Under the pieces are notes generated by a model. It did not search any database. It had not been told where the DNA came from and saw nothing but the letters and a program-made list of their open reading frames with translations. A stretch of 64,000 nucleotides of DNA from Leifsonia sp. Root4 (GTDB lineage Bacteria; Actinomycetota; Actinomycetes; Actinomycetales; Microbacteriaceae). This document shows, piece by piece, positions 24,716-33,522 of this stretch. The stretch covers positions 208,364 through 272,363 of the forward strand of contig NZ_LMDN01000001.1 of assembly GCF_001425085.1 (NCBI RefSeq), read 5' to 3'. Within the stretch, counting starts at the first letter, position 1, and each line of letters opens with the position of its first letter. A program made the translations under genes and the position numbers.

Positions 24716-25017
24716 TGACCGCCTCAACGTGCACCTCTTGCACCCGACCGATGCGTCCTACTCGTGCGCTCCTGGCTGATAATCCGGGGACGGTTCGTGC
24801 GTCTGGTCGTGGGCGTTGTGACATGTGTGTGAAGGCTGCGAATTCTGGTGGCCGGGTAACGACTCGTTCAACGTTGGATGTGGGCGCGTTTGGTTACAAG
24901 CCGATCCCTGAACCGACCGCGGATGAGAGACGCCTGATCATGCGTCAGGTGAACCGGCTCGGTGGGGACGACGCAGCAATGTTGGCCGCCATGATGCTGG
25001 GGCCGGTGATGTCATGA
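24715..25017 (+). CDS. Small zinc-finger-like protein
   Basis: 100 residues. CTSC near the start and CDMC about 25 residues later could bind one zinc. The rest is helical. Coupled to both neighbours. Unknown. Confidence 0.55.
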   Translation: MTASTCTSCTRPMRPTRALLADNPGTVRASGRGRCDMCVKAANSGGRVTTRSTLDVGAFGYKPIPEPTADERRLIMRQVNRLGGDDAAMLAAMMLGPVMS

Positions 25018-25280
25018 GCGTCGAGCAGCGCATCAAGATCTCGTGCGACAACTTCGAATGTGAAGCGGCCATTCACTCGGGTGTCGGCCTGACCGCAGCA
25101 CGGACGATCACTGGCCGCGCTGGCTGGGTCAACACCTTGCATTTCGTTGCCCACCGAGCGATCTTGCAGGACTTCTGCCCGGATCACCGCGAGCAGACTT
25201 TCGACTCGAAGACATTCGACTCGAAGATGCGGGCACAGCGCGTAGTTGCTAAGCCGATCGCATCGGAGGCAACCAAATGA
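25014..25280 (+). CDS. Hypothetical early protein
   Basis: 88 residues with Cys pairs (SCDNFEC) and FCPDH, a possible metal site. It ends with a duplicated TFDSK unit. ATGA overlaps on both sides. Confidence 0.55.
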   Translation: MSVEQRIKISCDNFECEAAIHSGVGLTAARTITGRAGWVNTLHFVAHRAILQDFCPDHREQTFDSKTFDSKMRAQRVVAKPIASEATK

Positions 25281-25459
25281 CCTTCCAATCCCCGATCAGT
25301 GGTGGCGCAGGAACACCAGCCACGTACCCGCATGAGTCGCCCGAACGTTGTTGCGCTCGTTGTTCTGGTGGTCCTCATGCGCTTAAGTGCGGTCGACCGA
25401 ACAAGGCGTGCATCTGCCATCTGAAAGCGGCGGCAAGGAGACGGGCGCGTGACCAGTAG
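25277..25459 (+). CDS. Small Cys-rich protein
   Basis: 60 residues with CCARC, CGR and CIC, probably metal-binding. Starts in an ATGA overlap. Unknown. Confidence 0.5.
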   Translation: MTFQSPISGGAGTPATYPHESPERCCARCSGGPHALKCGRPNKACICHLKAAARRRARDQ

Positions 25460-25607
25460 TAACAACCGCCTCGAATGGGACACCGCACTCATCGACTGCC
25501 CGTGTGGTCACTCCGGCCCCGTCGATTACTGGTCGGACTTCGAAACGTTCGAGCACGGATTCACCTGCCCCGAATGTGGGCAAGAACACGTAGAGCGCGG
25601 ATGCTGA
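25449..25607 (+). CDS. Small two-CxxC zinc-ribbon-like protein
   Basis: 52 residues with CPCGH near residue 17 and CPECG about 25 residues later, a zinc-ribbon spacing. The GTG start lies inside the previous gene (11-base overlap). Confidence 0.55.
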   Translation: MTSSNNRLEWDTALIDCPCGHSGPVDYWSDFETFEHGFTCPECGQEHVERGC

Positions 25608-25729
25608 GCGATCTGCCCCTGTTCTGGCAAGCCTGCATCGTGGGGTTGTTTATGGCCGCCGCTGGACGCCTAGGGGCGCTGATCGGGTGGTGGCTGACAA
25701 AGCGAGAACACGTAGAGAAAGGGAACTAG
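25601..25729 (+). CDS. Single-span micropeptide
   Basis: 42 residues: one span (FWQACIVGLFMAAAGRLGAL) and a charged tail. Overlaps the previous gene by 7 bases. Confidence 0.5.
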   Translation: MLSDLPLFWQACIVGLFMAAAGRLGALIGWWLTKREHVEKGN

Positions 25730-25733
25730 AGAC

Positions 25734-26180
25734 ATGAGCGAAACGGATTCTTTTGCACTCAAGCAGGACGAACCGGAAACACCCGAGCAGATGGAAACCC
25801 GCAGATCCGCACTGCTTGAAGCGGTGTGCAACTTCCTCGGCGAACAAGGCTACGAACTTGATTCCCTCGATGAAACTGCTGAGCTACTGGGTTGGCTGAT
25901 TGACGCCGACCGCCCTCCCGCTGAAGAGAGTGGGCGCGAGCTCGCTGCTGCCCTCGCCCGCGTCGCATCGCTTGCGGCGGAGCGGATCGCTCGGCTGAAC
26001 GTTCTCGACGAATGGGTTGACGAGCTCCACGCTGCGAGGGCCGAACGCGACGCAGCACTGGCGACGATGAAGCAGGCCGCGAGGGTAGAGGACAACCACC
26101 GCGATAAGGACTTCATGTGGATCGTCGGGCAGATGCGCGGCATCCTCGAAGCCAGTCCCCTGTGGAAGGCAAACAAGTGA
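25734..26180 (+). CDS. Hypothetical early protein, helical
   Basis: 148 residues, acidic and mostly helical (LAAALARVASLAAERIARLN). GGGAAC lies near the ATG. Unknown. Confidence 0.6.
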   Translation: MSETDSFALKQDEPETPEQMETRRSALLEAVCNFLGEQGYELDSLDETAELLGWLIDADRPPAEESGRELAAALARVASLAAERIARLNVLDEWVDELHAARAERDAALATMKQAARVEDNHRDKDFMWIVGQMRGILEASPLWKANK

Positions 26181-26644
26181 GCGGCTTCGAAGATTACGCC
26201 GACCTTATTGCGGAGTTGGCCAAGCAGGGGAACGAGGTTGCCGAGTTCATTGATGGCGAGCCTGTCGAGTTCCGGGCGATTGAAGCACTTAGGGGTGCAT
26301 CTGCAGCACAGGAGCGCAATGACGGCTTCGGGCCGAATGCGCACCTCTACACGGTTGAGGCGATGCGCCAGGAGTGGTTCACGCCGACGTTCTGTCAGGG
26401 CTGCAACATTCCCGTCACCCCGGATGGGCTTGCCCCTACTCATTGCGGGTTCTGCCCGCCGTGGGATTGCCCGGATTGTGGCGGCAAGGACTCCATGGCC
26501 ACGCCGTGTTCATGCTGGGTGCCGCTTGAGGGGAAGAACATTGCGGATCTCAAGGCGCTCTTCGCTGCCGATGGGACGTTCAGCATCGATCCCAAGATCG
26601 CGCCACCGAGCGAGGAGTCCCCCATGACAAAGGAGGAGCGATGA
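26177..26644 (+). CDS. Hypothetical early protein with several Cys pairs
   Basis: 155 residues from a GTG in a 4-base overlap. A helical N-terminus is followed by CQGC, CGFC, CPDC and PCSC motifs between about 90 and 130, suggesting two zinc sites. Unknown. Confidence 0.6.
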   Translation: MSGFEDYADLIAELAKQGNEVAEFIDGEPVEFRAIEALRGASAAQERNDGFGPNAHLYTVEAMRQEWFTPTFCQGCNIPVTPDGLAPTHCGFCPPWDCPDCGGKDSMATPCSCWVPLEGKNIADLKALFAADGTFSIDPKIAPPSEESPMTKEER

Positions 26645-26847
26645 AGTCATTCCTGTTCGATGTAGCAGCCGTTCTCAACGCGCTGAACGTGCTGGCTTGC
26701 GCGGGGTCGATGGCGCTCGCCCTCGTTACGTTCGGCGTCACCACTAATCCGTTGGCACTGATCGCCGTTCCTATTGGAGCGGCACTCACCGTCGCATTCG
26801 CGCGACTCACGGCCTACTGCTGGGACGAAGCGAGGTGGCACCGATGA
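26641..26847 (+). CDS. Two-span membrane protein
   Basis: 68 residues with spans at about 7-31 and 35-57. ATGA overlaps both neighbours. Unknown. Confidence 0.55.
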   Translation: MKSFLFDVAAVLNALNVLACAGSMALALVTFGVTTNPLALIAVPIGAALTVAFARLTAYCWDEARWHR

Positions 26848-27029
26848 CTCGCCGCAAACTCACCCCTCCTGAGCGCACCCTGCTCACCCTCATCCTGGCC
26901 GGTTCCGTTCTATACGGTGCCGGCCCTTACTTTTCCGACCACCTGATGATCGCAGGCATGGGTTTGCTGATCATCGCCGTGATGGTGCTGAGTGCGGCGC
27001 TTGCGGCAAAGACAAGGAGAACCAATTGA
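26844..27029 (+). CDS. Two-span membrane protein
   Basis: 61 residues with spans at about 13-31 and 36-55. The ATG at 26,844 overlaps the previous stop. It forms a pair with the membrane protein before it. Confidence 0.55.
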   Translation: MTRRKLTPPERTLLTLILAGSVLYGAGPYFSDHLMIAGMGLLIIAVMVLSAALAAKTRRTN

Positions 27030-27442
27030 ACATCGAGAACGAATTCGAACAGCTCAAGACACGCACCGAACGGGTGGCGAACGAAGCAACCGCGCTCCGA
27101 AAGCGCATCCGTGCAGCGCAGCTCAAGACGGAGAGCCTGCTCGGCATCGCACAGAGCCTCGGAGTGAACGTGGTGAGTATCGGGATGATCCACGAGGCGG
27201 TCGCGAACGAAGGCTGGGACTACCGCGGGCGGGGCTCGATCTTCACCCACCCGAACGCGAGAGTCGACGGTTGGCCTGCCGCGTGGCGTATCGCGGAACA
27301 GGCGGGAGTTGGGTACGGCGCTGGCAACACGGGCCAGCACCAAGCGGATCTGAGCAGCCTGATCGATGGCGTCTACGAGTGCAGAGGAGGGCGCTGGATG
27401 CGCATCGATCTGGACGAGAGCGGGCAGGGGGCGAACGCATGA
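27026..27442 (+). CDS. Hypothetical early protein, TTG start
   Basis: 138 residues: a coiled N-terminus (EFEQLKTRTERVANEATALR) and a globular C-terminal half. AGGAG lies before the TTG, which overlaps the previous stop. Unknown. Confidence 0.6.
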   Translation: MNIENEFEQLKTRTERVANEATALRKRIRAAQLKTESLLGIAQSLGVNVVSIGMIHEAVANEGWDYRGRGSIFTHPNARVDGWPAAWRIAEQAGVGYGAGNTGQHQADLSSLIDGVYECRGGRWMRIDLDESGQGANA

Positions 27443-27687
27443 CCGACCTGCTCATCATCGATGCCACGCACGACACGGACGCAACGATCGACAGCATCAC
27501 CGCCCGAATCATCGCCCAACACGCACCCGCCGTCGTGCACGAGTTCACCAGCAGCACCGAGAACAACCGCGTGCTCGGCTTCTGCTCCTGCTTCGGCTGG
27601 TCATGCGAATCAGACGGATCAACCACCCAATCGAAGCAGTGGGTTGAAAGCCTGCATGCCGCACACGTCAGGAGAGAAACAGCATGA
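27439..27687 (+). CDS. Hypothetical early protein
   Basis: 82 residues, starting in an ATGA overlap. Contains VLGFCSCFGWSCES and a conserved-looking end (WVESLHAAH). Unknown. Confidence 0.55.
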   Translation: MTDLLIIDATHDTDATIDSITARIIAQHAPAVVHEFTSSTENNRVLGFCSCFGWSCESDGSTTQSKQWVESLHAAHVRRETA

Positions 27688-27947
27688 GCGACATCGACCA
27701 CAAGGCAGAAGCTGAAGCGATCCTGTTCGCTGATCGTCAGTACCGCGACGAACGCACGCTGATGGAGGCGCAGGTATCGGCCACTCTCTACCTCGCTGAA
27801 CAGCAGCGGATTGCGAACCTGATCGCGGTTTCGAATCTCAAGCTCACAGCATTTCCCAACGAGGGGCCGGGAAGCGCAAGTGACCTGTTGCGTCAGACGC
27901 TGCGGGCGCTGGGCATCCCACTAACAGGCGACGAGGCGATCGCATGA
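27684..27947 (+). CDS. Hypothetical early protein
   Basis: 87 residues, helical, ATGA overlaps on both sides. Unknown. Confidence 0.55.
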   Translation: MSDIDHKAEAEAILFADRQYRDERTLMEAQVSATLYLAEQQRIANLIAVSNLKLTAFPNEGPGSASDLLRQTLRALGIPLTGDEAIA

Positions 27948-28351
27948 GCGCCTGGGATGGCAACGGTTACACGCAAGCGCCCCCGGAACCGTTCGTGACC
28001 GTGCTGCATTTCGACTACCCGCGCCCGCCCATTGCAGCGAACGACCGCACGCACTGGGCGCACAAAGCACGCCTCACGAAACAAGTTCGCGCCAAAACGG
28101 CCGAGCTCGCGAAACGCATCCCCGAACTGGGACGCATCCGGGTGTCGCTCGTGTGGGTAGTGAAAGACCGGCGTCGTCGTGACGGTGGCGAAAACATCAC
28201 ACCCACATTGAAACCGATGATCGACGGCCTTGTAGACGCCGGAATTGTCGAGGACGACACACAAGAACAAGTCACACGCGACATGCCCCTCATCGAATAC
28301 CGGGCCGGGGCTGTAGCGCACATGGAGTTACGGATTGAGGAGATTCGATGA
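27944..28351 (+). CDS. RusA-like Holliday junction resolvase
   Basis: 135 residues. The N-terminal strand ends PRPPIAANDRTHW. The family core follows: DGGENITPTLKPMIDGLVDAGIVEDD, with acidic residues that bind Mg, the lysine, and the aspartate pair. RusA cuts four-way junctions in phage recombination and replication. It sits directly before a DNA methyltransferase with a 4-base overlap. Confidence 0.85.
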   Translation: MSAWDGNGYTQAPPEPFVTVLHFDYPRPPIAANDRTHWAHKARLTKQVRAKTAELAKRIPELGRIRVSLVWVVKDRRRRDGGENITPTLKPMIDGLVDAGIVEDDTQEQVTRDMPLIEYRAGAVAHMELRIEEIR

Positions 28352-29085
28352 GCACGCCCTACTACCAAGACGAACTTGTCACGCTCTACCACGGCGACTG
28401 CCTCGAGATCACGGAATGGTTGGCCGCCGATGTGCTGGTGACCGACCCGCCGTACGGATCGCAGCCGAACTCAGACAAGATCGGCTACGGCCGGAAGGTT
28501 GATGCGGCAACGGGGTTCCGTGGCCGAGTCATTGCAAACGACGTCACAACCGATGTTCGAGACAAGGCCCTGGCGCTTTGGGGCGCAGAGAAGCCGCGGT
28601 TAGCATTCGCCACCCCGCGCATGCCCGAGCCGCCCGGGGAATGGGCTGATCGTCTCGTTTGGGACAAGCGCGAACCCGGACTGAACGGCGGGCCGTGGCG
28701 CTACACCCACGAACTGATTTTCGTGGGTGGCAGCGGGTGGAAAAGGCAGAGCGCATCCTCGTTCTCGATCCTCTCGTTTCCCTCGGGCAACGGGTCTTGG
28801 GAGAAGGCGCAGCATGCTCACGCGAAACCAGTGCAGCTCATGGAGTCACTGATCTTGTCTGCGCCCAAGGGCGTCATCGCCGAGCCGTTCGCCGGATCGG
28901 GCAGCACAGTGGTTGCCGCCCGGAACCTCGGGAGAAAGATCATCGCCGTGGAGCTTGACGAACGCCACTGCGAGACCACGGTGAAGCGCCTGCAGCAGCA
29001 GACGTTCTCGCTCGTGCCGGAAGAGCCACGTTCGTCGGGGTGGTCGGGCACAGAGCAAGCATTCGATCTGGAGGCCCTCGCGTGA
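28348..29085 (+). CDS. DNA (N4-cytosine/N6-adenine) methyltransferase
   Basis: 245 residues of the beta-class type. The catalytic motif IV TDPPYG comes first (about 32-37) and the AdoMet motif I EPFAGSGSTVVAAR comes near the C-terminus. A C-terminal LGRKIIAVELDERHCE strand follows. No restriction gene lies beside it, so it is an orphan phage methylase, probably protecting phage DNA or marking origins. Target unknown. Confidence 0.9.
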   Translation: MSTPYYQDELVTLYHGDCLEITEWLAADVLVTDPPYGSQPNSDKIGYGRKVDAATGFRGRVIANDVTTDVRDKALALWGAEKPRLAFATPRMPEPPGEWADRLVWDKREPGLNGGPWRYTHELIFVGGSGWKRQSASSFSILSFPSGNGSWEKAQHAHAKPVQLMESLILSAPKGVIAEPFAGSGSTVVAARNLGRKIIAVELDERHCETTVKRLQQQTFSLVPEEPRSSGWSGTEQAFDLEALA

Positions 29086-29198
29086 CCCACACGAACCCTG
29101 CCTATTACGACGACACCGAAGCGTACGAACCAACAGACCACGAACGCGTTGACGTTGCGGAACTCGAAGAACGATGGGAGGCGGGACATGACGCTTGA
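29082..29198 (+). CDS. Small acidic protein
   Basis: 38 residues from a GTG in a GTGA overlap; rich in Asp, Glu and Tyr. Overlaps the exonuclease gene by 11 bases. Unknown. Confidence 0.45.
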   Translation: MTHTNPAYYDDTEAYEPTDHERVDVAELEERWEAGHDA

Positions 29199-30039
29199 AA
29201 CCAGACTCATCCTCGACATGCCGGAAGCGGAGTACCACGCGCATCCGGCCTTGTCGTCTACCGGCGCGAAGACACTCATCAAAGACACGCCGGCGCTGTT
29301 CAAACACCAGATCCTCGACGGCAACCGCACCGACAAGAAAGCTTTCGACGTGGGGCACGCAATCCACGCGAAGGTGCTCGGTATCGGCATGGGCGTTGTT
29401 GAGATCCCGGTCGACGTGCTCTCAAAGACGGGCACAACGGGGACAGATGCTGCACGCGCATTCATCACTGAGGCGCGTGCACAAGGGCTGATCCCGCTGA
29501 AGAAGTCCGAAATTGACCAGGTGAACGCATCCGCCGAAGCCGTCCTTGTTCACAAGTTCGCGGGCCCCCTGTTCGAAAGCGACGGCATCTCGGAAGCAAC
29601 CGCATTCGCCCATGACGACGAATTCGACATCGACCTACGGGCACGCTTCGACCGGATCAGCGGCAACGCAATGATCGACCTCAAATCTGCGGCCGATGCT
29701 TCACCCCGCGGATTCGGCAAGTCGGTCGCAACGTACCGGTACGACATCCAGCAGGAGTTCTACCGCGACGTACACACCCGCGCAACAGGCGAACGATTCG
29801 AACGGTTCTACTTCGTGGCCGTCGAAACCTCCCGGCTACATGGCATCGGGGTGGGCGTCTATGAGCTCGACTTCGAATACGAGCTGCGGGCCATCCGCGA
29901 CGTGCGCGAAGCAAAACGCCGATACGCACACGGCATCGCCACTGGCGAATGGCCCACCTATTCAGACGACGTCGTAACCCTCGAAGCCCCCTTCTGGTTG
30001 CGCGACTACGACATGAACGAGACGGAGTACGAACAATGA
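29188..30039 (+). CDS. PD-(D/E)XK exonuclease, phage recombination type
   Basis: 283 residues. N-terminal ALSSTGAKTLIKDTPALFKH and AFDVGHAIHAKVL match RecE/YqaJ-like phage nucleases. The active site reads RARFDRI then MIDLKSAADASPRGFGKS, with Asp, Asp-x-Lys and a helix pairing to DIQQEFYRD. It should resect double-stranded ends for annealing with the protein made next door. GGGAGGCGGGAC precedes the ATG at 29,188. Confidence 0.83.
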   Translation: MTLETRLILDMPEAEYHAHPALSSTGAKTLIKDTPALFKHQILDGNRTDKKAFDVGHAIHAKVLGIGMGVVEIPVDVLSKTGTTGTDAARAFITEARAQGLIPLKKSEIDQVNASAEAVLVHKFAGPLFESDGISEATAFAHDDEFDIDLRARFDRISGNAMIDLKSAADASPRGFGKSVATYRYDIQQEFYRDVHTRATGERFERFYFVAVETSRLHGIGVGVYELDFEYELRAIRDVREAKRRYAHGIATGEWPTYSDDVVTLEAPFWLRDYDMNETEYEQ

Positions 30040-30623
30040 GAGTTGCACCCAAGCGCAACACAGACCAATGGAATGCAGACGATTTCGCGGTGGCATCCCG
30101 TGTCTTCACCATCGCAGGCGTTCGTGACGGCACGAAGGAAGGCCCGTACGACATCGACCTGGTCGAAGGCGAGGGGAAGTGCTGGCGTCCACCGAACACG
30201 GTCATCCAACTCCTCAACGACGTGTGGGGCACCGAAGACAGCGACGACTTCATTGGGCGGCGCGTGGAGCTGTACCGCGATCCAACCGTGAAGTTCGGGC
30301 GCGACGTTCCGGGCGGCATCCGTCTCCGCGCCGTGTCGCACATCGCCCAGGCCACAACAGTTCTCATCCAGACAACCCGTGGCAAGCGCGAAAAGTTCAC
30401 CGTCCAGCCCCTCCCAACCGCAGCCCCGCAGCCCACTGACACATCCGGGCGCGACTGGGTAGCTGAACTCAAGTTGGCCGGCGACCACCTGGACGCAATC
30501 AAAGCGCTCGGGATCGCAGCACGAACAGCCCACGCAAGCGCACCGACCATCGACGCCATCATGGCCGAATACCGACGCGTTGAGGCTGCAGGTTTGGCGG
30601 CTGAGAGTGGGGCGGAAGGGTGA
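30036..30623 (+). CDS. Hypothetical protein paired with the exonuclease
   Basis: 195 residues. An OB-like N-terminal region (VFTIAGVRDGTKEGPYDIDL, FIGRRVELYRDP) is followed by a helical C-terminus. The position suggests a DNA-annealing or ssDNA-binding partner of the exonuclease, but no family motif is clear. Confidence 0.65.
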   Translation: MRVAPKRNTDQWNADDFAVASRVFTIAGVRDGTKEGPYDIDLVEGEGKCWRPPNTVIQLLNDVWGTEDSDDFIGRRVELYRDPTVKFGRDVPGGIRLRAVSHIAQATTVLIQTTRGKREKFTVQPLPTAAPQPTDTSGRDWVAELKLAGDHLDAIKALGIAARTAHASAPTIDAIMAEYRRVEAAGLAAESGAEG

Positions 30624-31033
30624 CTGCCGGCGCTCCGAGATCGTGGGCAACTGTCCTCATCCCGGAGCTGCACCCCAACACGTGGTCGTCTCTGCCTGGT
30701 TTTGCGGAGGCGGCCACACGTGGTTTCAGGGAGTTACCGCAGCCGGCCAAAGCGTCCACCCCGCGTGCCTGTCGCACCCTGGCGGATCTCACGGAAGAAC
30801 GCGACGCACTCGTGCAGAAGCGTGACCGGCTCAACCCAGATGCCGGCCCGCTCGATCACGGCACGCTGTCCGGCATCCGACGCAAACCGAACGGCGCCGA
30901 CCGCAAACGGGACGCAGCAACCGACCGTGACCTAGGCAAATACGCCGCGTACACGAAACGCATCGAGCACCTCGAGTACCGCATGAGAAAGGAAGGAGGT
31001 AGAGCCGGTGAGAATCCGAGGCACGAAGCCTGA
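30620..31033 (+). CDS. Hypothetical early protein, basic
   Basis: 137 residues from a GTG in a GTGA overlap. A charged helical segment (LADLTEERDALVQKRDRLNP) and a very basic C-terminus. Overlaps the replication gene by 26 bases. Unknown. Confidence 0.55.
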   Translation: MTAGAPRSWATVLIPELHPNTWSSLPGFAEAATRGFRELPQPAKASTPRACRTLADLTEERDALVQKRDRLNPDAGPLDHGTLSGIRRKPNGADRKRDAATDRDLGKYAAYTKRIEHLEYRMRKEGGRAGENPRHEA

Positions 31034-31832
31034 GTTTTGGAGATCGAAGCTGATCGCGTCCGTGCCGTGGGAGGCGCGGTTTGTTCTGAAGGCGCTCGAG
31101 TCGTATGTCGATGACAACGGCGTGGGCGAGGACGACGTGAACGTTTTGGTGGGCGATTGCTTCCTCCATGACCTCATTCGCGAGCCCTCGCGAACCCTCG
31201 CGAAGGTATCCGAAGCCATTTCCCAACTGCATCAGGCCGGTTTGGTGTGGCGGTACGAGGGGAATGACCGCAATTTGCTCTATGTGTCGTTCTGGGAGAC
31301 GGTGCAGCGCATCGACAAGGCGCAGGCGGGAAGAAACCCCAGACCAGACGGCACTTGGAACTACAAGGACAGCGTGATTCGCGAGTCCTCGCGAGGAGTA
31401 GCTACTGACGCAGGAGCCCTCGCGCCTGTAACAGGGGAACAGGGGAACAGGGGAACAGAGGAACAGGGGAACAGTTCTCTTGTGCGTGTCGACCTCGAAG
31501 CTCTCTTCACCAATGCATGGAGTCACTGGCCGAAGAAGGTCGAACGGAAAGACGCCCTCGCGAAGTTCAAGGTTGCATCCAAGAAGCATGACCCCGATCA
31601 GCTCGCCGCTGTCATTGCGAAGTTCGGTGACGCGTACGCAGCAACAACGGAACCGCAGTACGTTCCGGCGCTCGGTGTGTGGATCGGTCGCGAGCGATGG
31701 GACGACACACTGCCTCAAGCGCGCACCGTTCAGCGCGCACCAACTCGAGGCGAAGAGAACCTGGCGTTCCTCGTCGAACTGGCATCTGAGGAATCAGGCC
31801 GAAGAAGGGAGATCACGGATGGACAAGATTGA
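31008..31832 (+). CDS. Replisome-organiser-like DNA-binding protein
   Basis: 274 residues. The N-terminus (KPEFWRSKLIASVPWEARFV, then SEAISQLHQAGLVWRYEGND) is a winged helix as in phage O-type initiators. The C-terminal domain reads AWSHWPKKVERKDALAKFKVA. The middle is a low-complexity linker encoded by tandem 8-bp repeats. AAGGAGGTAG precedes the GTG start. It should mark the phage origin and recruit host helicase through its neighbours. Confidence 0.7.
   Translation: MRIRGTKPEFWRSKLIASVPWEARFVLKALESYVDDNGVGEDDVNVLVGDCFLHDLIREPSRTLAKVSEAISQLHQAGLVWRYEGNDRNLLYVSFWETVQRIDKAQAGRNPRPDGTWNYKDSVIRESSRGVATDAGALAPVTGEQGNRGTEEQGNSSLVRVDLEALFTNAWSHWPKKVERKDALAKFKVASKKHDPDQLAAVIAKFGDAYAATTEPQYVPALGVWIGRERWDDTLPQARTVQRAPTRGEENLAFLVELASEESGRRREITDGQD
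31430..31474 (+). repeat. Tandem 8-bp repeats inside the initiator gene, candidate origin
   Basis: AACAGGGG occurs four times plus one AACAGAGG and a final AACAG, head to tail. CTCGCGA-type motifs lie around it (near 31,177, 31,186, 31,195, 31,379-31,393 and 31,557). Iteron origins inside the O gene are known from lambdoid phages. Confidence 0.55.
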
Positions 31833-32256
31833 GATCGGGAAGCTGCTGACGCTCGCTGCCGGGTTCGATAACCGGAAGGTGGATCGGATGACGGTTGAGG
31901 CGTGGGCGTTGGTGCCTGAGATGGCCGGCGCCGACTACGAGGCTGCGAAGGCTGCGGTTGTTGCGCATCAGACTGGGCCGAATCGCAGCGAGTATCTGAC
32001 GGTCGGTCACATCGTGGCTGCACTCAGGCTGGGTGGCCGATCAACGGTTGCCGCAGTCGAGGCGGATGTCAGGTCTGCGAAAGCTCGTGGCCTGATCGAA
32101 TCCTCATGGCAGCCACGCGCACCACTCCCGACTGATGTTGCTGATGCACTGTTCACGTTGCGTGAGGGCGAGAGGAGAGCGGCCGCTGAACGGTTTGAGT
32201 TCGACCAGCTTGAGGGTGTCCCGGTGGATGTTGGCGAAGTGGGGTTGCGGCCATGA
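31819..32256 (+). CDS. Helicase-loader/inhibitor-like protein
   Basis: 145 residues. KLLTLAAGFDNRKVDRMTVE, AWALVPEMAGADYEAAKAAV and then SEYLTVGHIVAAL fit the G39P/DnaB-loader-like proteins common in actinophages after the initiator gene. The match is by general pattern only. The start lies 14 bases inside the initiator gene. Confidence 0.55.
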   Translation: MDKIEIGKLLTLAAGFDNRKVDRMTVEAWALVPEMAGADYEAAKAAVVAHQTGPNRSEYLTVGHIVAALRLGGRSTVAAVEADVRSAKARGLIESSWQPRAPLPTDVADALFTLREGERRAAAERFEFDQLEGVPVDVGEVGLRP

Positions 32257-32540
32257 CCGCGACCACCTTCTCCGAGATGGACATGTTCCTCGCTCGCCTA
32301 TCACTGGATCCTCCCGCGGTGGAGGCCGAGCGTTACCGGATGCCGTCACTCACGGAAGCGCCTGGTTCGCCTGATGATCGGCGTATGCGTCGTGAGCATC
32401 GGGCGAAGGCTGCCGGGTTCTGGTTGCGGTCCCAGATCGGCCAAATGTTGGAAGAAGCGTCCGGGTTCGACAAGGACAGCGGATACAAGAAAGACCCGGC
32501 CCGGTTTGCGGCACTGGTCGAAGAACGAAGGAGCAAGTAA
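32253..32540 (+). CDS. Hypothetical protein before ssb
   Basis: 95 residues, helical and basic (RRMRREHRAKAAGFWLRSQI). ATGA overlap with the previous gene, and directly before the ssb start. Perhaps part of the replication module. Confidence 0.55.
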   Translation: MTATTFSEMDMFLARLSLDPPAVEAERYRMPSLTEAPGSPDDRRMRREHRAKAAGFWLRSQIGQMLEEASGFDKDSGYKKDPARFAALVEERRSK

Positions 32541-33020
32541 ATGGCTGGCGAAACTGTAATCACTGTGGTGGGCAACATCACGTCCGATCCGGAACTTTCT
32601 TACACGCAGAACGGGCTGGCGGTGGCGAACTTCACCATCGCCTCGACCCCCCGCACGTTCGATCGCGCAAAGAACGAATGGATCGACGGTGACGCGTTGT
32701 TCTTGAGAGCTTCCGTCTGGCGTGAGTTCGCTGAGCACGTCGCCGGTTCGCTGACGAAGGGCAGTCGTGTCATCGCGTCCGGCCGCCTCAAGCAGCGTTC
32801 CTACGAGACCAAGGAGGGTGAGAAGCGCACTTCGTACGAGCTCGACATTGACGAGATCGGGCCATCGCTGCGTTACGCGACCGCCTCGGTGACGCGTGCA
32901 CAGTCTCAGGGCGGCGCTCAGCGTGGTTCTGCGGCCCCCGTGGAGGAAGCGTGGGCACCGTCTACCCCTGCCGCCGCGGAGGGCGCACAGGAGGCGTGGA
33001 GCAATGACACGCCTTTCTGA
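32541..33020 (+). CDS. ssb: Single-stranded DNA-binding protein
   Basis: 159 residues. The OB fold begins [21 protein letters not shown] and includes [37 protein letters not shown] Gly/Gln/Ala linker ends in the acidic tip SNDTPF that recruits repair and replication proteins. AAGGAGCAAGTAA precedes the ATG. Confidence 0.92.
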   Translation: MAGETVITVVGNITSDPELSYTQNGLAVANFTIASTPRTFDRAKNEWIDGDALFLRASVWREFAEHVAGSLTKGSRVIASGRLKQRSYETKEGEKRTSYELDIDEIGPSLRYATASVTRAQSQGGAQRGSAAPVEEAWAPSTPAAAEGAQEAWSNDTPF

Positions 33021-33195
33021 CCAGCCGCCCGTTGAGTGGGTCGTGAGGAACTGGCAGGAGTCGATCGTGTGCGGTCACTCCACACGAGAAGCCGCACGAG
33101 AGTGCGCCTCCGAGTTCCGCACTCACCACCAATCGAAATTCACGGTCGAGATGTACCGCCTGGACGCCGAAGAGACAGGAGACAGCCATGAATGA
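33004..33195 (+). CDS. Small hypothetical protein
   Basis: 63 residues starting inside ssb (17-base overlap). Contains [20 protein letters not shown]. Unknown. Confidence 0.5.
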   Translation: MTRLSDQPPVEWVVRNWQESIVCGHSTREAARECASEFRTHHQSKFTVEMYRLDAEETGDSHE

Positions 33196-33499
33196 GATCT
33201 ACCGTCTGAGGGTTGGCGTGAACTACTCGGGGAGCGGGAGTGGCGGCGATTGGCGCTACTTCGAGGACATCGAGAAAGCAAAGCCCGACCTCCTAGCCGC
33301 GCACCTTGACATGCTCTCCTACTCGGATCGACCAACTACGACTCGCACCCGGCTGGCGCGGATATGGCGCAAGAACGACGAAATCTACCCCCATGTCACC
33401 AACGTCTTCGCGTTCGAACGACACACGGATGCCGGGTGGGTTCCTGTCACATACACGATCGTCGAGCCTGACGTAGTGATTGAGGCGCCCGATGCCTAA
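33188..33499 (+). CDS. Hypothetical early protein
   Basis: 103 residues, beta-rich (IYRLRVGVNYSGSGSGGDWR). ACAGGAGACAG lies before the ATG. Last gene before a terminator-like hairpin. Confidence 0.6.
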   Translation: MNEIYRLRVGVNYSGSGSGGDWRYFEDIEKAKPDLLAAHLDMLSYSDRPTTTRTRLARIWRKNDEIYPHVTNVFAFERHTDAGWVPVTYTIVEPDVVIEAPDA

Positions 33500-33522
33500 C
33501 CGCACCCATCCCACCCCCACCC

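Noticed and set aside
31430-31474. CRISPR-like repeat
   Set aside because: Units are 8 bp and directly tandem, with no spacers and no cas genes.
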